Assembly: GCF_013449725.1 (NCBI RefSeq)
Contig: NZ_JACCFF010000007.1
Location: 1 to 64,000 of the forward strand
Length of the DNA stretch: 64,000 nt
Direction: 5' to 3'
From: Mycobacteroides sp. LB1
GTDB lineage: Bacteria > Actinomycetota > Actinomycetes > Mycobacteriales > Mycobacteriaceae
Shown here: positions 48,545 through 57,539 of the stretch, piece after piece
Layout of the letters: the number at the start of each line of letters is the position of its first letter
How positions within the stretch are numbered: the first letter of the stretch is position 1
Notes under the pieces: model-generated
Told to the model about the DNA's origin: nothing
Databases searched by the model: none
What the model saw: the letters and a program-made list of their open reading frames with translations, nothing else
Translations under genes and position numbers: made by a program

Positions 48545-51500
48545 ATGACTGCGACACCCCCGCCTCTCGCCGGGGTGATCCGGACAGCCTTGCGGGATCC
48601 CGCATTCGATGTTCTCGCCCCGGCGCTCGCCGCCAAGACCGGCCTCGATCTGACAGCGCCCTCCTGTGCCCGCGCATTCGTGGTGACGGGGATGGCGGAT
48701 GCCAGCGATGCACCCGTCCTGGTTGTGACGGCCACCACCCGAGAGGCGCAGGACCTCACCGCCGAACTGCGGGATGTGTACGGCGATGCGGTGACCCTGT
48801 TGCCCTCCTGGGAGACGCTTCCGCACGAACGGTTGTCGCCTGGTGTCGACACCGTAGGTGCGCGGTTGCAGGTGCTGCATCGGCTGGCGCATCCGGAGGA
48901 TGCCCGGATGGGGCCGCCGCTTCGAGTCGTGGTCACCACGATTCGCTCGCTGCTGCAGCCGATGTCCCCCGAGCTGTTCGATCTGGAGCCGGTGGAGCTC
49001 ACGGTCGGCGCCGAATCGGAATTCGACGCACTGATCGCCCGCCTGGTCGAGCTCGCGTACAACCGCGTGGACATGGTGGCGGGTCGCGGCGAGTTCGCGG
49101 TGCGCGGCGGCATTCTCGACGTCTTCAGCCCCACCGCAGACCATCCGGTGCGTGTCGAGTTCTGGGGCGACGAGGTCAGCGAGATGCGCTACTTCGCGGT
49201 CGCCGACCAGCGATCGATCCCCGAGCTGGAGGTCACCTCCGTGCTCGCGATGCCCTGTCGCGAACTGCTGCTCACCGAACCAGTGCGTGCCCGGGCCGCT
49301 GCCTTGGCCGCCGTGGCGCGTGCTTCCGGGGATCTACCCGATGAGCACCGGATCGGGGCCGGAGTGGGGGAGATGCTGGCCAAGTTGGCGGACGGCATCT
49401 GCGTCGACGGGATGGAATCACTGCTGCCCGTGCTGCATTCGGGTGAGCTCACCATGCTGGTCGATCATCTGCCCGATACCGCTCCCGTGCTGATCTGCGA
49501 TCCCGAGAAGGTGCGGACCCGATCGGCGGACCTGGAGCGCACGGGCCGGGAGTTTCTGGAGGCGTCCTGGTCGGTCGCCGCGATAGGTTCCGACGCACCG
49601 ATTGATATTGCCGCGCTGGCAGATTCGGGATTCCGTGAGCTCGATGACGTCAGGCGTAGCGCCGATGGCGCCGGACATCCGTGGTGGTCGCTGAGTCCAC
49701 TGAGCATGGATGACGATCGGGCGGTCGCGCTGGCGGTGCGGCCGTCACCGTCCTCGCGTGGACACAAGGAGGGCGCGGCGGAAATCTTCGCAATGCTGCG
49801 TGCCCATGTGATGACGGGCGGACGTGCGGCGGTGGTGGCCGCCGGTGCGGGCACCACGCACCGGATTATGGAGCAGCTCGCCGAAACGGAAACGCCCGCA
49901 ACACTGCTGGAGCCCGGCGCGGAGCCCGCCGAGGGCGTGGTCGGTGTGCTGCGCGGGCACCTCACCGACGGTGTGGTGTTGCCGGGAGCCAAGATCGTCA
50001 TCGTCACCGAGACGGACCTGACCGGCAGTCGGGTGGCCGCCACCGACGGCAAGCGGTTACCGGCCAAGCGCCGCAACCAGGTTGACCCGCTCGCCCTCAC
50101 CGCCGGCGACCTCGTCGTGCACGATCAGCACGGTATCGGGCGATTCGTGGAAATGGTGGAACGGACGGTCGGCGGCGCCCGTCGTGAGTACCTGGTGCTG
50201 GAGTACGCGTCGGGTAAGCGCGGCGCTGCCGCCGCCGGTGGACAAAGCGACCGACTGTACGTGCCAATGGACTCCCTGGACCAGCTGTCCCGGTACGTGG
50301 GCGGCGAGTCGCCCGGCCTGAGCCGTCTCGGCGGTAGCGACTGGACCAACACGAAGACCAAGGCGCGCAAGGCGGTTCGTGAGATCGCCGGTGAGTTGGT
50401 CGCGCTGTATGCGGCGCGTCAGGCCGCGCCTGGACATGCCTTCGCGCCGGACACCCCGTGGCAGCGGGAAATGGAAGACGCCTTCGGATTCGTCGAGACC
50501 GTCGACCAACTGACCGCCATCACCGAGGTGAAATCCGATATGGAGAAGCCGGTTCCGATGGACCGGGTGGTGTGCGGCGACGTGGGCTACGGGAAGACCG
50601 AGATCGCGGTGCGCGCGGCATTCAAGGCCGTCCAGGACGGTAAGCAGGTTGCGGTGCTGGTACCCACGACGCTGCTGGCCGACCAGCATCTACAGACCTT
50701 CACCGATCGCACGGCGGGGTTCCCGATCAAGGTGGCCGGTCTCTCGCGCTTCACCGACCCGGTCACCTCGAAGCTGGTGATCGAGGGAATGGCCGACGGC
50801 TCAGTCGATATCGTCATCGGCACGCATCGTCTGCTGCAGACCGCTGTGCGATGGAAGGACCTCGGCCTGGTGGTCGTGGACGAGGAGCAGCGTTTCGGGG
50901 TTGAGCACAAGGAACACATCAAGGCGCTGCGTACCCACGTCGACGTGCTCACCATGAGCGCCACCCCGATTCCGCGCACCCTGGAGATGAGCCTGGCCGG
51001 CATCCGGGAGATGTCGACCATCTTGACTCCGCCCGAGGAGCGCTACCCGGTGCTCACCTACGTGGGTCCGCATGACGACAAGCAGGTGGGGGCGGCACTG
51101 CGCCGCGAGCTGCTGCGTGATGGTCAGGCGTTTTATGTGCATAACCGGGTGAGCACTATCGACAACGCCGCCGCCCGGGTGCGGCAACTGGTCCCAGAGG
51201 CCAGAGTCGTTGTGGCGCATGGTCAAATGCCGGAGGAGATGCTGGAGCGCACCGTCCAGGGATTCTGGAACAGGGAGTACGACATCCTGGTGTGCACCAC
51301 GATCATCGAGACCGGGCTGGATATCTCCAACGCCAACACCCTGATCGTGGAGCGGGCCGATATCTTCGGTCTATCGCAGCTGCATCAGCTGCGCGGTCGC
51401 GTCGGCCGCAGCCGGGAACGCGGATACGCCTACTTCCTGTATTCCCCCGAGGTGCCGCTCACCGAGACCGCGTACGACAGGTTGTCGACGATCGCGCAGA

Positions 51501-52201
51501 ACAATGATCTGGGTGCCGGTATGGCTGTCGCCATGAAGGACCTGGAAATTCGTGGCGCCGGGAACGTGCTGGGCGTCGAGCAATCGGGTCACGTCGCCGG
51601 GGTGGGCTTCGATCTCTATGTCCGACTTGTCGGCGAGGCCGTCGAGGCGTATCGCGCCGCTGCTGACGGGAAGACGGTGCTGACCGCCGAGGAGCCCAAG
51701 GAGGTGCGCATCGATCTTCCGGTCGACGCGCACCTGCCGACGGATTACATCGGTAGCGACCGATTGCGGCTTGAGGCGTACCGCCGGCTTGCCGCCGCAG
51801 GCGATGCCGGACAGATCGGTGCGGTGGTGGAAGAGCTGACCGACCGTTACGGGCCACTGCCCCTTCCGGTGCAGCGACTGGTGGCCGTCGCCTCGTTGCG
51901 TTTGCTATGCCGCGAGATGGAGATTACCGATCTTTCGGTGGTCGGCACCAACATCCGAATACAGCCGTTGCCGCTGCTCGACTCGGGGCAATTGCGGCTC
52001 AAACGTTTGCACCCGGCCGCTCAGTATCGCGCGACCACTTCCGTTGTGCAGGTTCCAGTCCCGCGTTCTGGCGACGGAGGCGTGGGCTCGGACCGGATCC
52101 GCGACCTGGAGCTCGTGCACATGATCGTCGATCTGGTGCTGGCATTGTCGGGGCGTCCCGCGGGCAGTGTTGGTATAACACCAGTGGAGGTGAGCAAATG
52201 A
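48545..52201 (+). CDS. mfd: Transcription-repair coupling factor Mfd
   Basis: A 1218-residue ATP-dependent translocase that removes RNA polymerase stalled at lesions and recruits UvrA. UvrB-like domains at about 1-330, RNA-polymerase-interaction domain near 500-560 (DLVVHDQHGIGRFVEM ... LYVPMDSLDQLSRY), SF2 helicase core with Walker A GDVGYGKTEIAVRAAF near 680 and VVDEEQRFGVEHKEH near 780, RG-rich motif and C-terminal TRCF domain. ATG at 48545; 48533 is an alternative four codons upstream. The stop overlaps the mazG ATG (ATGA). Confidence 0.97.
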   Translation: MTATPPPLAGVIRTALRDPAFDVLAPALAAKTGLDLTAPSCARAFVVTGMADASDAPVLVVTATTREAQDLTAELRDVYGDAVTLLPSWETLPHERLSPGVDTVGARLQVLHRLAHPEDARMGPPLRVVVTTIRSLLQPMSPELFDLEPVELTVGAESEFDALIARLVELAYNRVDMVAGRGEFAVRGGILDVFSPTADHPVRVEFWGDEVSEMRYFAVADQRSIPELEVTSVLAMPCRELLLTEPVRARAAALAAVARASGDLPDEHRIGAGVGEMLAKLADGICVDGMESLLPVLHSGELTMLVDHLPDTAPVLICDPEKVRTRSADLERTGREFLEASWSVAAIGSDAPIDIAALADSGFRELDDVRRSADGAGHPWWSLSPLSMDDDRAVALAVRPSPSSRGHKEGAAEIFAMLRAHVMTGGRAAVVAAGAGTTHRIMEQLAETETPATLLEPGAEPAEGVVGVLRGHLTDGVVLPGAKIVIVTETDLTGSRVAATDGKRLPAKRRNQVDPLALTAGDLVVHDQHGIGRFVEMVERTVGGARREYLVLEYASGKRGAAAAGGQSDRLYVPMDSLDQLSRYVGGESPGLSRLGGSDWTNTKTKARKAVREIAGELVALYAARQAAPGHAFAPDTPWQREMEDAFGFVETVDQLTAITEVKSDMEKPVPMDRVVCGDVGYGKTEIAVRAAFKAVQDGKQVAVLVPTTLLADQHLQTFTDRTAGFPIKVAGLSRFTDPVTSKLVIEGMADGSVDIVIGTHRLLQTAVRWKDLGLVVVDEEQRFGVEHKEHIKALRTHVDVLTMSATPIPRTLEMSLAGIREMSTILTPPEERYPVLTYVGPHDDKQVGAALRRELLRDGQAFYVHNRVSTIDNAAARVRQLVPEARVVVAHGQMPEEMLERTVQGFWNREYDILVCTTIIETGLDISNANTLIVERADIFGLSQLHQLRGRVGRSRERGYAYFLYSPEVPLTETAYDRLSTIAQNNDLGAGMAVAMKDLEIRGAGNVLGVEQSGHVAGVGFDLYVRLVGEAVEAYRAAADGKTVLTAEEPKEVRIDLPVDAHLPTDYIGSDRLRLEAYRRLAAAGDAGQIGAVVEELTDRYGPLPLPVQRLVAVASLRLLCREMEITDLSVVGTNIRIQPLPLLDSGQLRLKRLHPAAQYRATTSVVQVPVPRSGDGGVGSDRIRDLELVHMIVDLVLALSGRPAGSVGITPVEVSK

Positions 52202-53253
52202 CTGTCATCCTTGTGGACTCGCGCCATCCTTCGATGGTCCCGGTCGAGGCAATCGGTTTGCTCGCCGGCGATCTGCAGTACACCGAGGAGCTTCCGGTCC
52301 GGCTGGCGTGGACGCTCTCGACCGCGCGCCCGGTGTACATCGGTGAGGATGCTCCCGCGCTGCTGTCCTCGGACCGCAACCACCCAGAGGTGAAGGCGCG
52401 GATCGACGCCGGGGCCAAGGTCATCGAACCGCCCGCGCGTCAGGGTGAGAAGCTCATCGATGCGGTGGCCGTGATGGACAGGCTGCGAACCAATGGCCCG
52501 TGGGAAGGCATCCAAACTCACGATTCGTTGCGGCGGTACCTGCTCGAAGAAACCTATGAGCTGTTCGACGCCGTGCGCACCGGCGACGCCGACGAGCTCC
52601 GCGAAGAGCTGGGGGACGTACTGCTACAGGTACTCTTCCATGCCCGCATCGCCGAGGATGCCCTCGAGCATCCCTTCAACATCGACGATATCGCCGAAAC
52701 GCTGCTGAATAAGTTGGGCAACCGCATCCCGGTAATACTTGGTGCCGGTGGGGATTCCAGTTCGATCACGCTGGAAGAGCAACTGGCGCAATGGGAAGAG
52801 CGCAAGGCCGAGGAGAAGGACCGCGACTCCTGTTTGGACGGTGTCCCCAGCAGTCAACCGGCGTTGGCGCTCACTCAAAAGGTGCTCGGCCGGGTGACGG
52901 CCGCCGGGCTGCCCGTGGAGCTGATCCCTGGGCAGCTGCTTTCGGTGACGATCGACCCCGACGGCGACGCCGAGAACCAGTTGCGCGCAGACGTCTTGGA
53001 GTTCATGGATACCGTGCGGCGTGCCGAGAAGGATATTCTGGCGGGCCGCCGTGGCGAGGATGTCGCGGTGGAACTGGATATCAGCGATCTACGCAAGGTG
53101 AGTGCCGAGGAATGGCAAGCACATTGGCTGCAGGTGCCGAAAGAACCCGGCGTCGGCGGGTCCAAAACTCAAAAAATCACCGCTGAGGAACAGCAGCCGG
53201 ACGTTCACGACGAGGACGAGGCCGAGGACTCAGATCAGCCGAAGAGCGCCTGA
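52198..53253 (+). CDS. mazG: Nucleoside triphosphate pyrophosphohydrolase MazG
   Basis: A 351-residue house-cleaning NTPase that hydrolyses dNTPs/NTPs, including damaged ones, to monophosphates. The N-terminal part is unlike E. coli MazG and has a SAM-MT/TP-like fold (VPVEAIGLLAGDLQYTEELP); the catalytic MazG core begins near 110: LRRYLLEETYELFDAVRTGD, ADELREELGDVLLQVLFHAR with the EExxE and ExxD metal ligands. The C-terminal end is acidic. ATG overlaps the mfd stop, so translation is coupled. Its last 19 bases overlap the convergent efeB gene end. Rv1021 counterpart. Confidence 0.95.
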   Translation: MTVILVDSRHPSMVPVEAIGLLAGDLQYTEELPVRLAWTLSTARPVYIGEDAPALLSSDRNHPEVKARIDAGAKVIEPPARQGEKLIDAVAVMDRLRTNGPWEGIQTHDSLRRYLLEETYELFDAVRTGDADELREELGDVLLQVLFHARIAEDALEHPFNIDDIAETLLNKLGNRIPVILGAGGDSSSITLEEQLAQWEERKAEEKDRDSCLDGVPSSQPALALTQKVLGRVTAAGLPVELIPGQLLSVTIDPDGDAENQLRADVLEFMDTVRRAEKDILAGRRGEDVAVELDISDLRKVSAEEWQAHWLQVPKEPGVGGSKTQKITAEEQQPDVHDEDEAEDSDQPKSA

Positions 53254-54506
53254 CCCCAGTACTCCTTGGTTCCCAAACCCGGCGGACAGGCGAAGATGGC
53301 TGACCCGGTGTGCAGGATGTATTCGTTGAGGGCGTCCTCGGTGGCCAGCTTGCGCTGCATCGGGATGAACTGGGTCTGCGGATTACGCACGAAGGCGATG
53401 AAGAACAGCCCGGCATCCAAATGGCCGAACCCGTCCGACCCGTCGGTGAAGTTATAACCGCGGCGCAGGATCTCGATACCACCCAGTTCCTCGGCGGAAG
53501 CAAGTCGCACATGCGCGTCCACATCGAGCAGCGGTTCCCCGTCGGGCTTATCACCCGTGAAGTTGATGGCCCCGAACTCGTCGGCCTGGCCGATCGGTGC
53601 ACCAGATCCCTTGGAGCGCCCGATGACCCGCTCCTGTTCATTGAGTACCGTGCGGTCCCAGCTCTCGATCAGCATCCGGATACGCCGCGCCACCAGGTAG
53701 GTGCCGCCCGTCATCCACTCGGGATTGTCGCCCTTGGCCACCCAGACGCTGGTGTCGACCTTCCCGGTGTCCTCGGACTTGATGTTGCGGGTACCGTCCT
53801 TGAACCCGAACAGGTTTCGCGGAGTCAACTGTGCTCGGCTGGTAGAGGAGGTTCGGCCGAACCCCAGCTGTGACCACCTGACCGCGACAGTTCCGAAGCC
53901 CACCCGGGCCAGATTGCGGATCGCGTGCACGGCGACCTGCGGGTCGTCGGCGCACGCCTGGATGCAGATATCGCCGCCGCAGCGGGCGGGGTCGAGCTTC
54001 TCATTACGGAATTTCGGCAGCTCCTGCAGCGGCTGCGGCAGCTTGTCGGCGATTCCGAATCGGTCCACTCCGTCCTTGCGGAAGAACGAGGGGCCGAAGC
54101 CGATCGTCAACGTCAGCGCGGAGCTGGCCAGATCCAGCGCCTCACCCGTGTCCGTCGGCGGGGCATAGGGATTGCCGTCCACCGCCCCACCGGGTGTGGT
54201 CTCCTGGCCCTGGGACATCCGTTCGGCCATATCTGTCCACTGGCGCAGCATCGCCTGGACCTCGCCGCGGGTGGCGTTCGGCATGACGTCGAAGGCGCAG
54301 AAGTGCATCCGGTCCTGCGCCGGGGTGACGATCCCGGCCTGGTGATCTCCGCGGAACGGGACCTTGACGTTGACCGCTCCCGTGCTGGCCGCGCTTGCGC
54401 GACCGCCGAGCACTCCGGCGCCCGCTGCGCCGGCGACGGCGGCGGTGACCCCGGCCGCGCCCAGCAGCTTGCGGCGGTTGAACCCACTACCGTCCTGCGA
54501 TGACAC
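53235..54506 (-). CDS. efeB: Dye-decolorizing peroxidase / deferrochelatase EfeB
   Basis: A 423-residue periplasmic haem peroxidase. A Tat signal (NRRKLLGAAGVTAAVAGAAG near 10-35) exports it folded. The DyP motif GFKDGTRN (GxxDG) is near 225 and a haem-contact RLAS/His region near 320 (DVDAHVRLASAEELGG). In EfeUOB it oxidises Fe2+ or extracts iron from haem for uptake through EfeU. GTG at 54506 overlaps the efeO stop (54487) by 20 bases. It is the last gene of efeUOB and its stop overlaps the mazG stop. Confidence 0.95.
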   Translation of the reverse strand: MSSQDGSGFNRRKLLGAAGVTAAVAGAAGAGVLGGRASAASTGAVNVKVPFRGDHQAGIVTPAQDRMHFCAFDVMPNATRGEVQAMLRQWTDMAERMSQGQETTPGGAVDGNPYAPPTDTGEALDLASSALTLTIGFGPSFFRKDGVDRFGIADKLPQPLQELPKFRNEKLDPARCGGDICIQACADDPQVAVHAIRNLARVGFGTVAVRWSQLGFGRTSSTSRAQLTPRNLFGFKDGTRNIKSEDTGKVDTSVWVAKGDNPEWMTGGTYLVARRIRMLIESWDRTVLNEQERVIGRSKGSGAPIGQADEFGAINFTGDKPDGEPLLDVDAHVRLASAEELGGIEILRRGYNFTDGSDGFGHLDAGLFFIAFVRNPQTQFIPMQRKLATEDALNEYILHTGSAIFACPPGLGTKEYWGQALFG

Positions 54507-55647
54507 CTTGCACCTCGCTGACCTCCTTGGAGAGCGCATCGATGGCATGCGCCAGCTCGATGCGCTGGTCCTGGGTCACTGCGTCGTAGAAGACGAATCC
54601 GTCACCCTTGCGGTACTTGCCGAGCAGCACGTCGACTTCCTTGAAGCGCTTGTCGATGGCTTGTCCCAGTTCAGGTTTGCGCTCGTCGAGGATGGGTCGC
54701 ACGGTCGCGATCGCGTTCTGTGAGCCGTCGATATTGGCCTGGAAGTCCCACAGGTCGGTGTGGCTGAAGAACTCTTCCTCGCCGGAGATCTTGGTTCTGG
54801 CCACCTCGTCCAGCAGGGTTTGCGCACCGCCGGCGATCTTCGTGGTGTTGATATCGAAGTCCTTGGCACGCACGCCGTCAGACAGCTCCTTGATGTCCTT
54901 CAGCAGCTGATCGGCGATCGCGTTGGTATCGGGCTGTAGCCCGGTGGTCCACAGATCCTTTTCCAGCCGGTGATAACCCGTCCACTTTTCGCCGGGCTGA
55001 ACATCGGCCTCGCGCAAGTCGATTCGCGGATCCAGGTCGTTGGGGAAGGCCTCGGCGACGGGTTCGATGCGCTCGTAGTACACGCGGCTGGTCGGGTATT
55101 GCGCCTTGGCCGATGCGATATCGCCGGCCTTGACGGCGGCAACGAACTTGGTGGCGGCCTCACTGAGCGCGTCGACCTGGGTGATGATGTAGCCGCGGTA
55201 GCGGTCGGTGGCATCTTTGAACTTGCCCTCGGCGTCCAGCTTGACCGCGTTGCCGCTGACCTTGAAGTCGCCGCGGATGCCGTCGCCGATCATCCCTGGC
55301 TTGCAGGCGGTCTGGTAGGTGCCGGGCTCGCTGAACTGCACGATGAGCTTGCGGGACAGGCCAGCGCCGATGTTCTCGACCTCGCCGAGCGCGCGGTCGC
55401 CCTTGTCGTAGACGTAGAACTCGGTGACCTTGGATCCGTTGTTGGTCACCTTGAAAGTCGTTGGCCCCGTGGTGGCCTCGGTCTTGGAGACTTCACAGCC
55501 GGTATCGGTGGCGCTGACGGTGATCTCCTGGCCCCCGGCGGCCGCACCGCCGCCCTCGGACTTGGGTTCCTTGGCGGTACAGCCGGATAGTGCGGCGCCG
55601 GTGATGAGGACCAGCGCGGCGGCGCCGCAGGTGAGGGCTGATTTCAT
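54487..55647 (-). CDS. efeO: Iron-uptake lipoprotein EfeO
   Basis: A 386-residue periplasmic lipoprotein of the EfeUOB iron transporter. Lipobox ALSGC is near residue 20-23, then a cupredoxin-like domain (about 40-130, EITVSATDTGCEVSKTEATT, FKVTNNGSKVTEFYVYDKGD) and an M75 peptidase-like domain (about 150-385) with YHRLEKDLWTTG, the HxxE iron motif. It captures iron for the permease EfeU. ATG at 55647 overlaps the efeU stop by four bases. Confidence 0.96.
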   Translation of the reverse strand: MKSALTCGAAALVLITGAALSGCTAKEPKSEGGGAAAGGQEITVSATDTGCEVSKTEATTGPTTFKVTNNGSKVTEFYVYDKGDRALGEVENIGAGLSRKLIVQFSEPGTYQTACKPGMIGDGIRGDFKVSGNAVKLDAEGKFKDATDRYRGYIITQVDALSEAATKFVAAVKAGDIASAKAQYPTSRVYYERIEPVAEAFPNDLDPRIDLREADVQPGEKWTGYHRLEKDLWTTGLQPDTNAIADQLLKDIKELSDGVRAKDFDINTTKIAGGAQTLLDEVARTKISGEEEFFSHTDLWDFQANIDGSQNAIATVRPILDERKPELGQAIDKRFKEVDVLLGKYRKGDGFVFYDAVTQDQRIELAHAIDALSKEVSEVQGVIAGR

Positions 55648-56549
55648 GGAGTGGACCTCTCGGATTCGAGTACTGCTTCAGATGTTTCGGGACTAGTTAC
55701 AGAGGCTTTGGGGGCAACGGGGCGCAGGAATAGCGCCAGGACCACGATCAAGTAGGTGAGCCAGCAGATCAGCTGCAGCACGGTCGGCGTCGGCGTCACG
55801 TTGAAGATTCCGCGTAGCGCCTCGCCGTACCAGGTGCTCCAGTCGAACCATGAGGTGATGTCGAAGGCCTTGTGCGACAGCATCGGTAGCCAGCCCACGG
55901 TCTGCAGCGCGCCAATGCCGTAGGACAGGATTCCGGCTGCGACGACCACCAGGAAGGCGCCGGTGTACTTGAAGAACTTGCTCAGGTTGATACGTACCGC
56001 GCCGCGGTACATGCCATAAGTGAGTGCGGCAGCGACGAGGAATCCGGCAACCAGACCGATGAGCGGGCGTGCCGTCTCTGCCTCTGTGTAGGCGACCATG
56101 AACAGGGCGGTCTCCACCCCTTCCCGGCCCACCGCGAGGAAGGACAGCGCGAGCACTGCCATCGCTCCCGCCTCGAGAGCTTTGGCCATACCCGCCCTCA
56201 GCTCACCGGCGATACCGGCAGCAGCCGCCCGCATCCACAGCACCATGGTGGTGACGATTGCCACGGCAACAAGTGATGCCACCCCCGCTATGGCCTCCGC
56301 GCCCAATCCGGTGATGGTGTAGCTCCCGAAGTGGATGGCACCAAACACGATGAATGTCATCGCAATTGCAGCGGCAACGCCGACCCATACCCACCGCACC
56401 GCGTCGCGCCGGTCGGATTTCACCAGAAATGCAATGAGGATCATCACTACGATCCCGCATTCAAGACCTTCACGCAGTCCGATGAGGCCGCTGCTGAAAT
56501 ATTGCGAGAAGTTTGTCGGCCCGTCAGCGAGGACGCCGATGCTGCGCAT
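55644..56549 (-). CDS. efeU: Ferrous-iron permease EfeU (FTR1 family)
   Basis: A 301-residue inner-membrane iron permease with seven helices. Two REGLE-type iron-coordination motifs are seen: SGLIGLREGLECGIVVMILI near 25 and VGREGVETALFMVAY near 145. It imports iron delivered by EfeO/EfeB. ATG at 56549. It heads the efeUOB operon; a candidate IdeR box lies 48 bases upstream. In M. tuberculosis mazG and lpqU are adjacent, so the operon is inserted here. Confidence 0.95.
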   Translation of the reverse strand: MRSIGVLADGPTNFSQYFSSGLIGLREGLECGIVVMILIAFLVKSDRRDAVRWVWVGVAAAIAMTFIVFGAIHFGSYTITGLGAEAIAGVASLVAVAIVTTMVLWMRAAAAGIAGELRAGMAKALEAGAMAVLALSFLAVGREGVETALFMVAYTEAETARPLIGLVAGFLVAAALTYGMYRGAVRINLSKFFKYTGAFLVVVAAGILSYGIGALQTVGWLPMLSHKAFDITSWFDWSTWYGEALRGIFNVTPTPTVLQLICWLTYLIVVLALFLRPVAPKASVTSPETSEAVLESERSTP

Positions 56550-56596
56550 GTCCAGGGTCCTTTTCCTCTACTTGACTTTGGCTAGCCAATGCTTGC

Positions 56597-56615
56597 CAAG
56601 GTGCGGCTGACCTTA
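56597..56615. promoter_or_regulatory. Candidate IdeR box of efeUOB
   Basis: Read on the minus strand, TAAGGTCAGCCGCACCTTG matches the IdeR consensus at ~12 of 19 positions; AAGGT and ACCTT are perfect inverted arms. Located 48-66 bases before the efeU ATG, where an iron-dependent repressor would act. Confidence 0.45.
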
Positions 56616-56721
56616 CCCGAAAAGGACGCTCGGACGCGATGGGACAGCCTCGGCTGCGCTGCAGTGTGACCGTCTCATGCGACGATGGGGGCAATCCATC
56701 GCACCGTCTAGGAGTTCCGTC

Positions 56722-57489
56722 GTGTCGTCCCTCGCCGTGCGCTCCCTGTCGGTGCGCTTAGTGCGAATCCTGCTCGTCGTCTCCCTGTCGGCTTTTCTGC
56801 TGGCAGCGGGCTGTTCCTGGCAATTGGGTGGGCGTACGCCGCTACCGCAGGGGGTGCCGCCGCCTTCCGGTGATGCGGTGCCCGATATCGCGACGCCGCC
56901 CGCACATATCCAGGGCCGTCCCGCCGACCAGCTCCGCGAGTGGTCGACACCGCGTGCGGAGCGGACGGGAATTCCCGTCATCGCCCTGGAGGCGTACGCC
57001 TACGCCGCCAAGGTTGCCGAGCGGGAGAACCCGCGCTGCAAGATCGCATGGACGACGCTGGCCGGAATCGGCACCGTCGAGAGCCATAACGGCACCTATC
57101 ACGGCGCCGAACTGCAACCCAATGGCGACGCGCTGCCGCCCATCCGTGGTGTGCGTCTGGACGGGTCCAACGGAAACCTGCAGCTTCCGGATACCGACAA
57201 GGGTGTGTTGGACGGCGACCCGAATCAGGACCGGGCGATGGGGCCCATGCAGTTCATCCCGGAGACCTGGCGTATCTACGGTGTCCGCGCTGCGGGGGAG
57301 GGTGAGCCCAGCCCGGACAGCATCGATGATGCGGCGCTGTCGGCGGCCGGTTACCTGTGCGCCCGCGGCGGCGACCTGAGCACGACAGATGGCTGGATCA
57401 AGGCGCTATGGGCGTACAACATGTCCGATGTGTATGCCGAGCAGGTGCGGGACTGGGCCACGGCCTACGCCAAGGGTGGGTCGCCGTAG
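56722..57489 (+). CDS. lpqU: Lytic-transglycosylase-like lipoprotein LpqU
   Basis: A 255-residue lipoprotein. GTG at 56722 is preceded by AGGAG at 7 bases and starts a signal peptide (VRLVRILLVVSLSAFLLAAG) with lipobox AAGC. The mature enzyme has the MltB-like lytic transglycosylase domain: ALEAYAYAAKVAERENPRCK, ITWTTLAGIGTVESHNG-type segment (WTTLAGIGTVESHNGTYHG, catalytic Glu) and GPMQFIPETWRIYG. It probably cleaves peptidoglycan. An in-frame ATG 15 codons upstream exists at 56677. Downstream is eno, as in Rv1022-Rv1023. Confidence 0.93.
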   Translation: MSSLAVRSLSVRLVRILLVVSLSAFLLAAGCSWQLGGRTPLPQGVPPPSGDAVPDIATPPAHIQGRPADQLREWSTPRAERTGIPVIALEAYAYAAKVAERENPRCKIAWTTLAGIGTVESHNGTYHGAELQPNGDALPPIRGVRLDGSNGNLQLPDTDKGVLDGDPNQDRAMGPMQFIPETWRIYGVRAAGEGEPSPDSIDDAALSAAGYLCARGGDLSTTDGWIKALWAYNMSDVYAEQVRDWATAYAKGGSP

Positions 57490-57539
57490 CACTAGTCTGT
57501 CTCTCGAGACCCGACCGGAGTGCACCCTAAGGAGAGACA

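Noticed and set aside
48437..49144. N-terminal extension of the lysA-like gene
   Set aside because: Antisense to mfd and of shadow composition.
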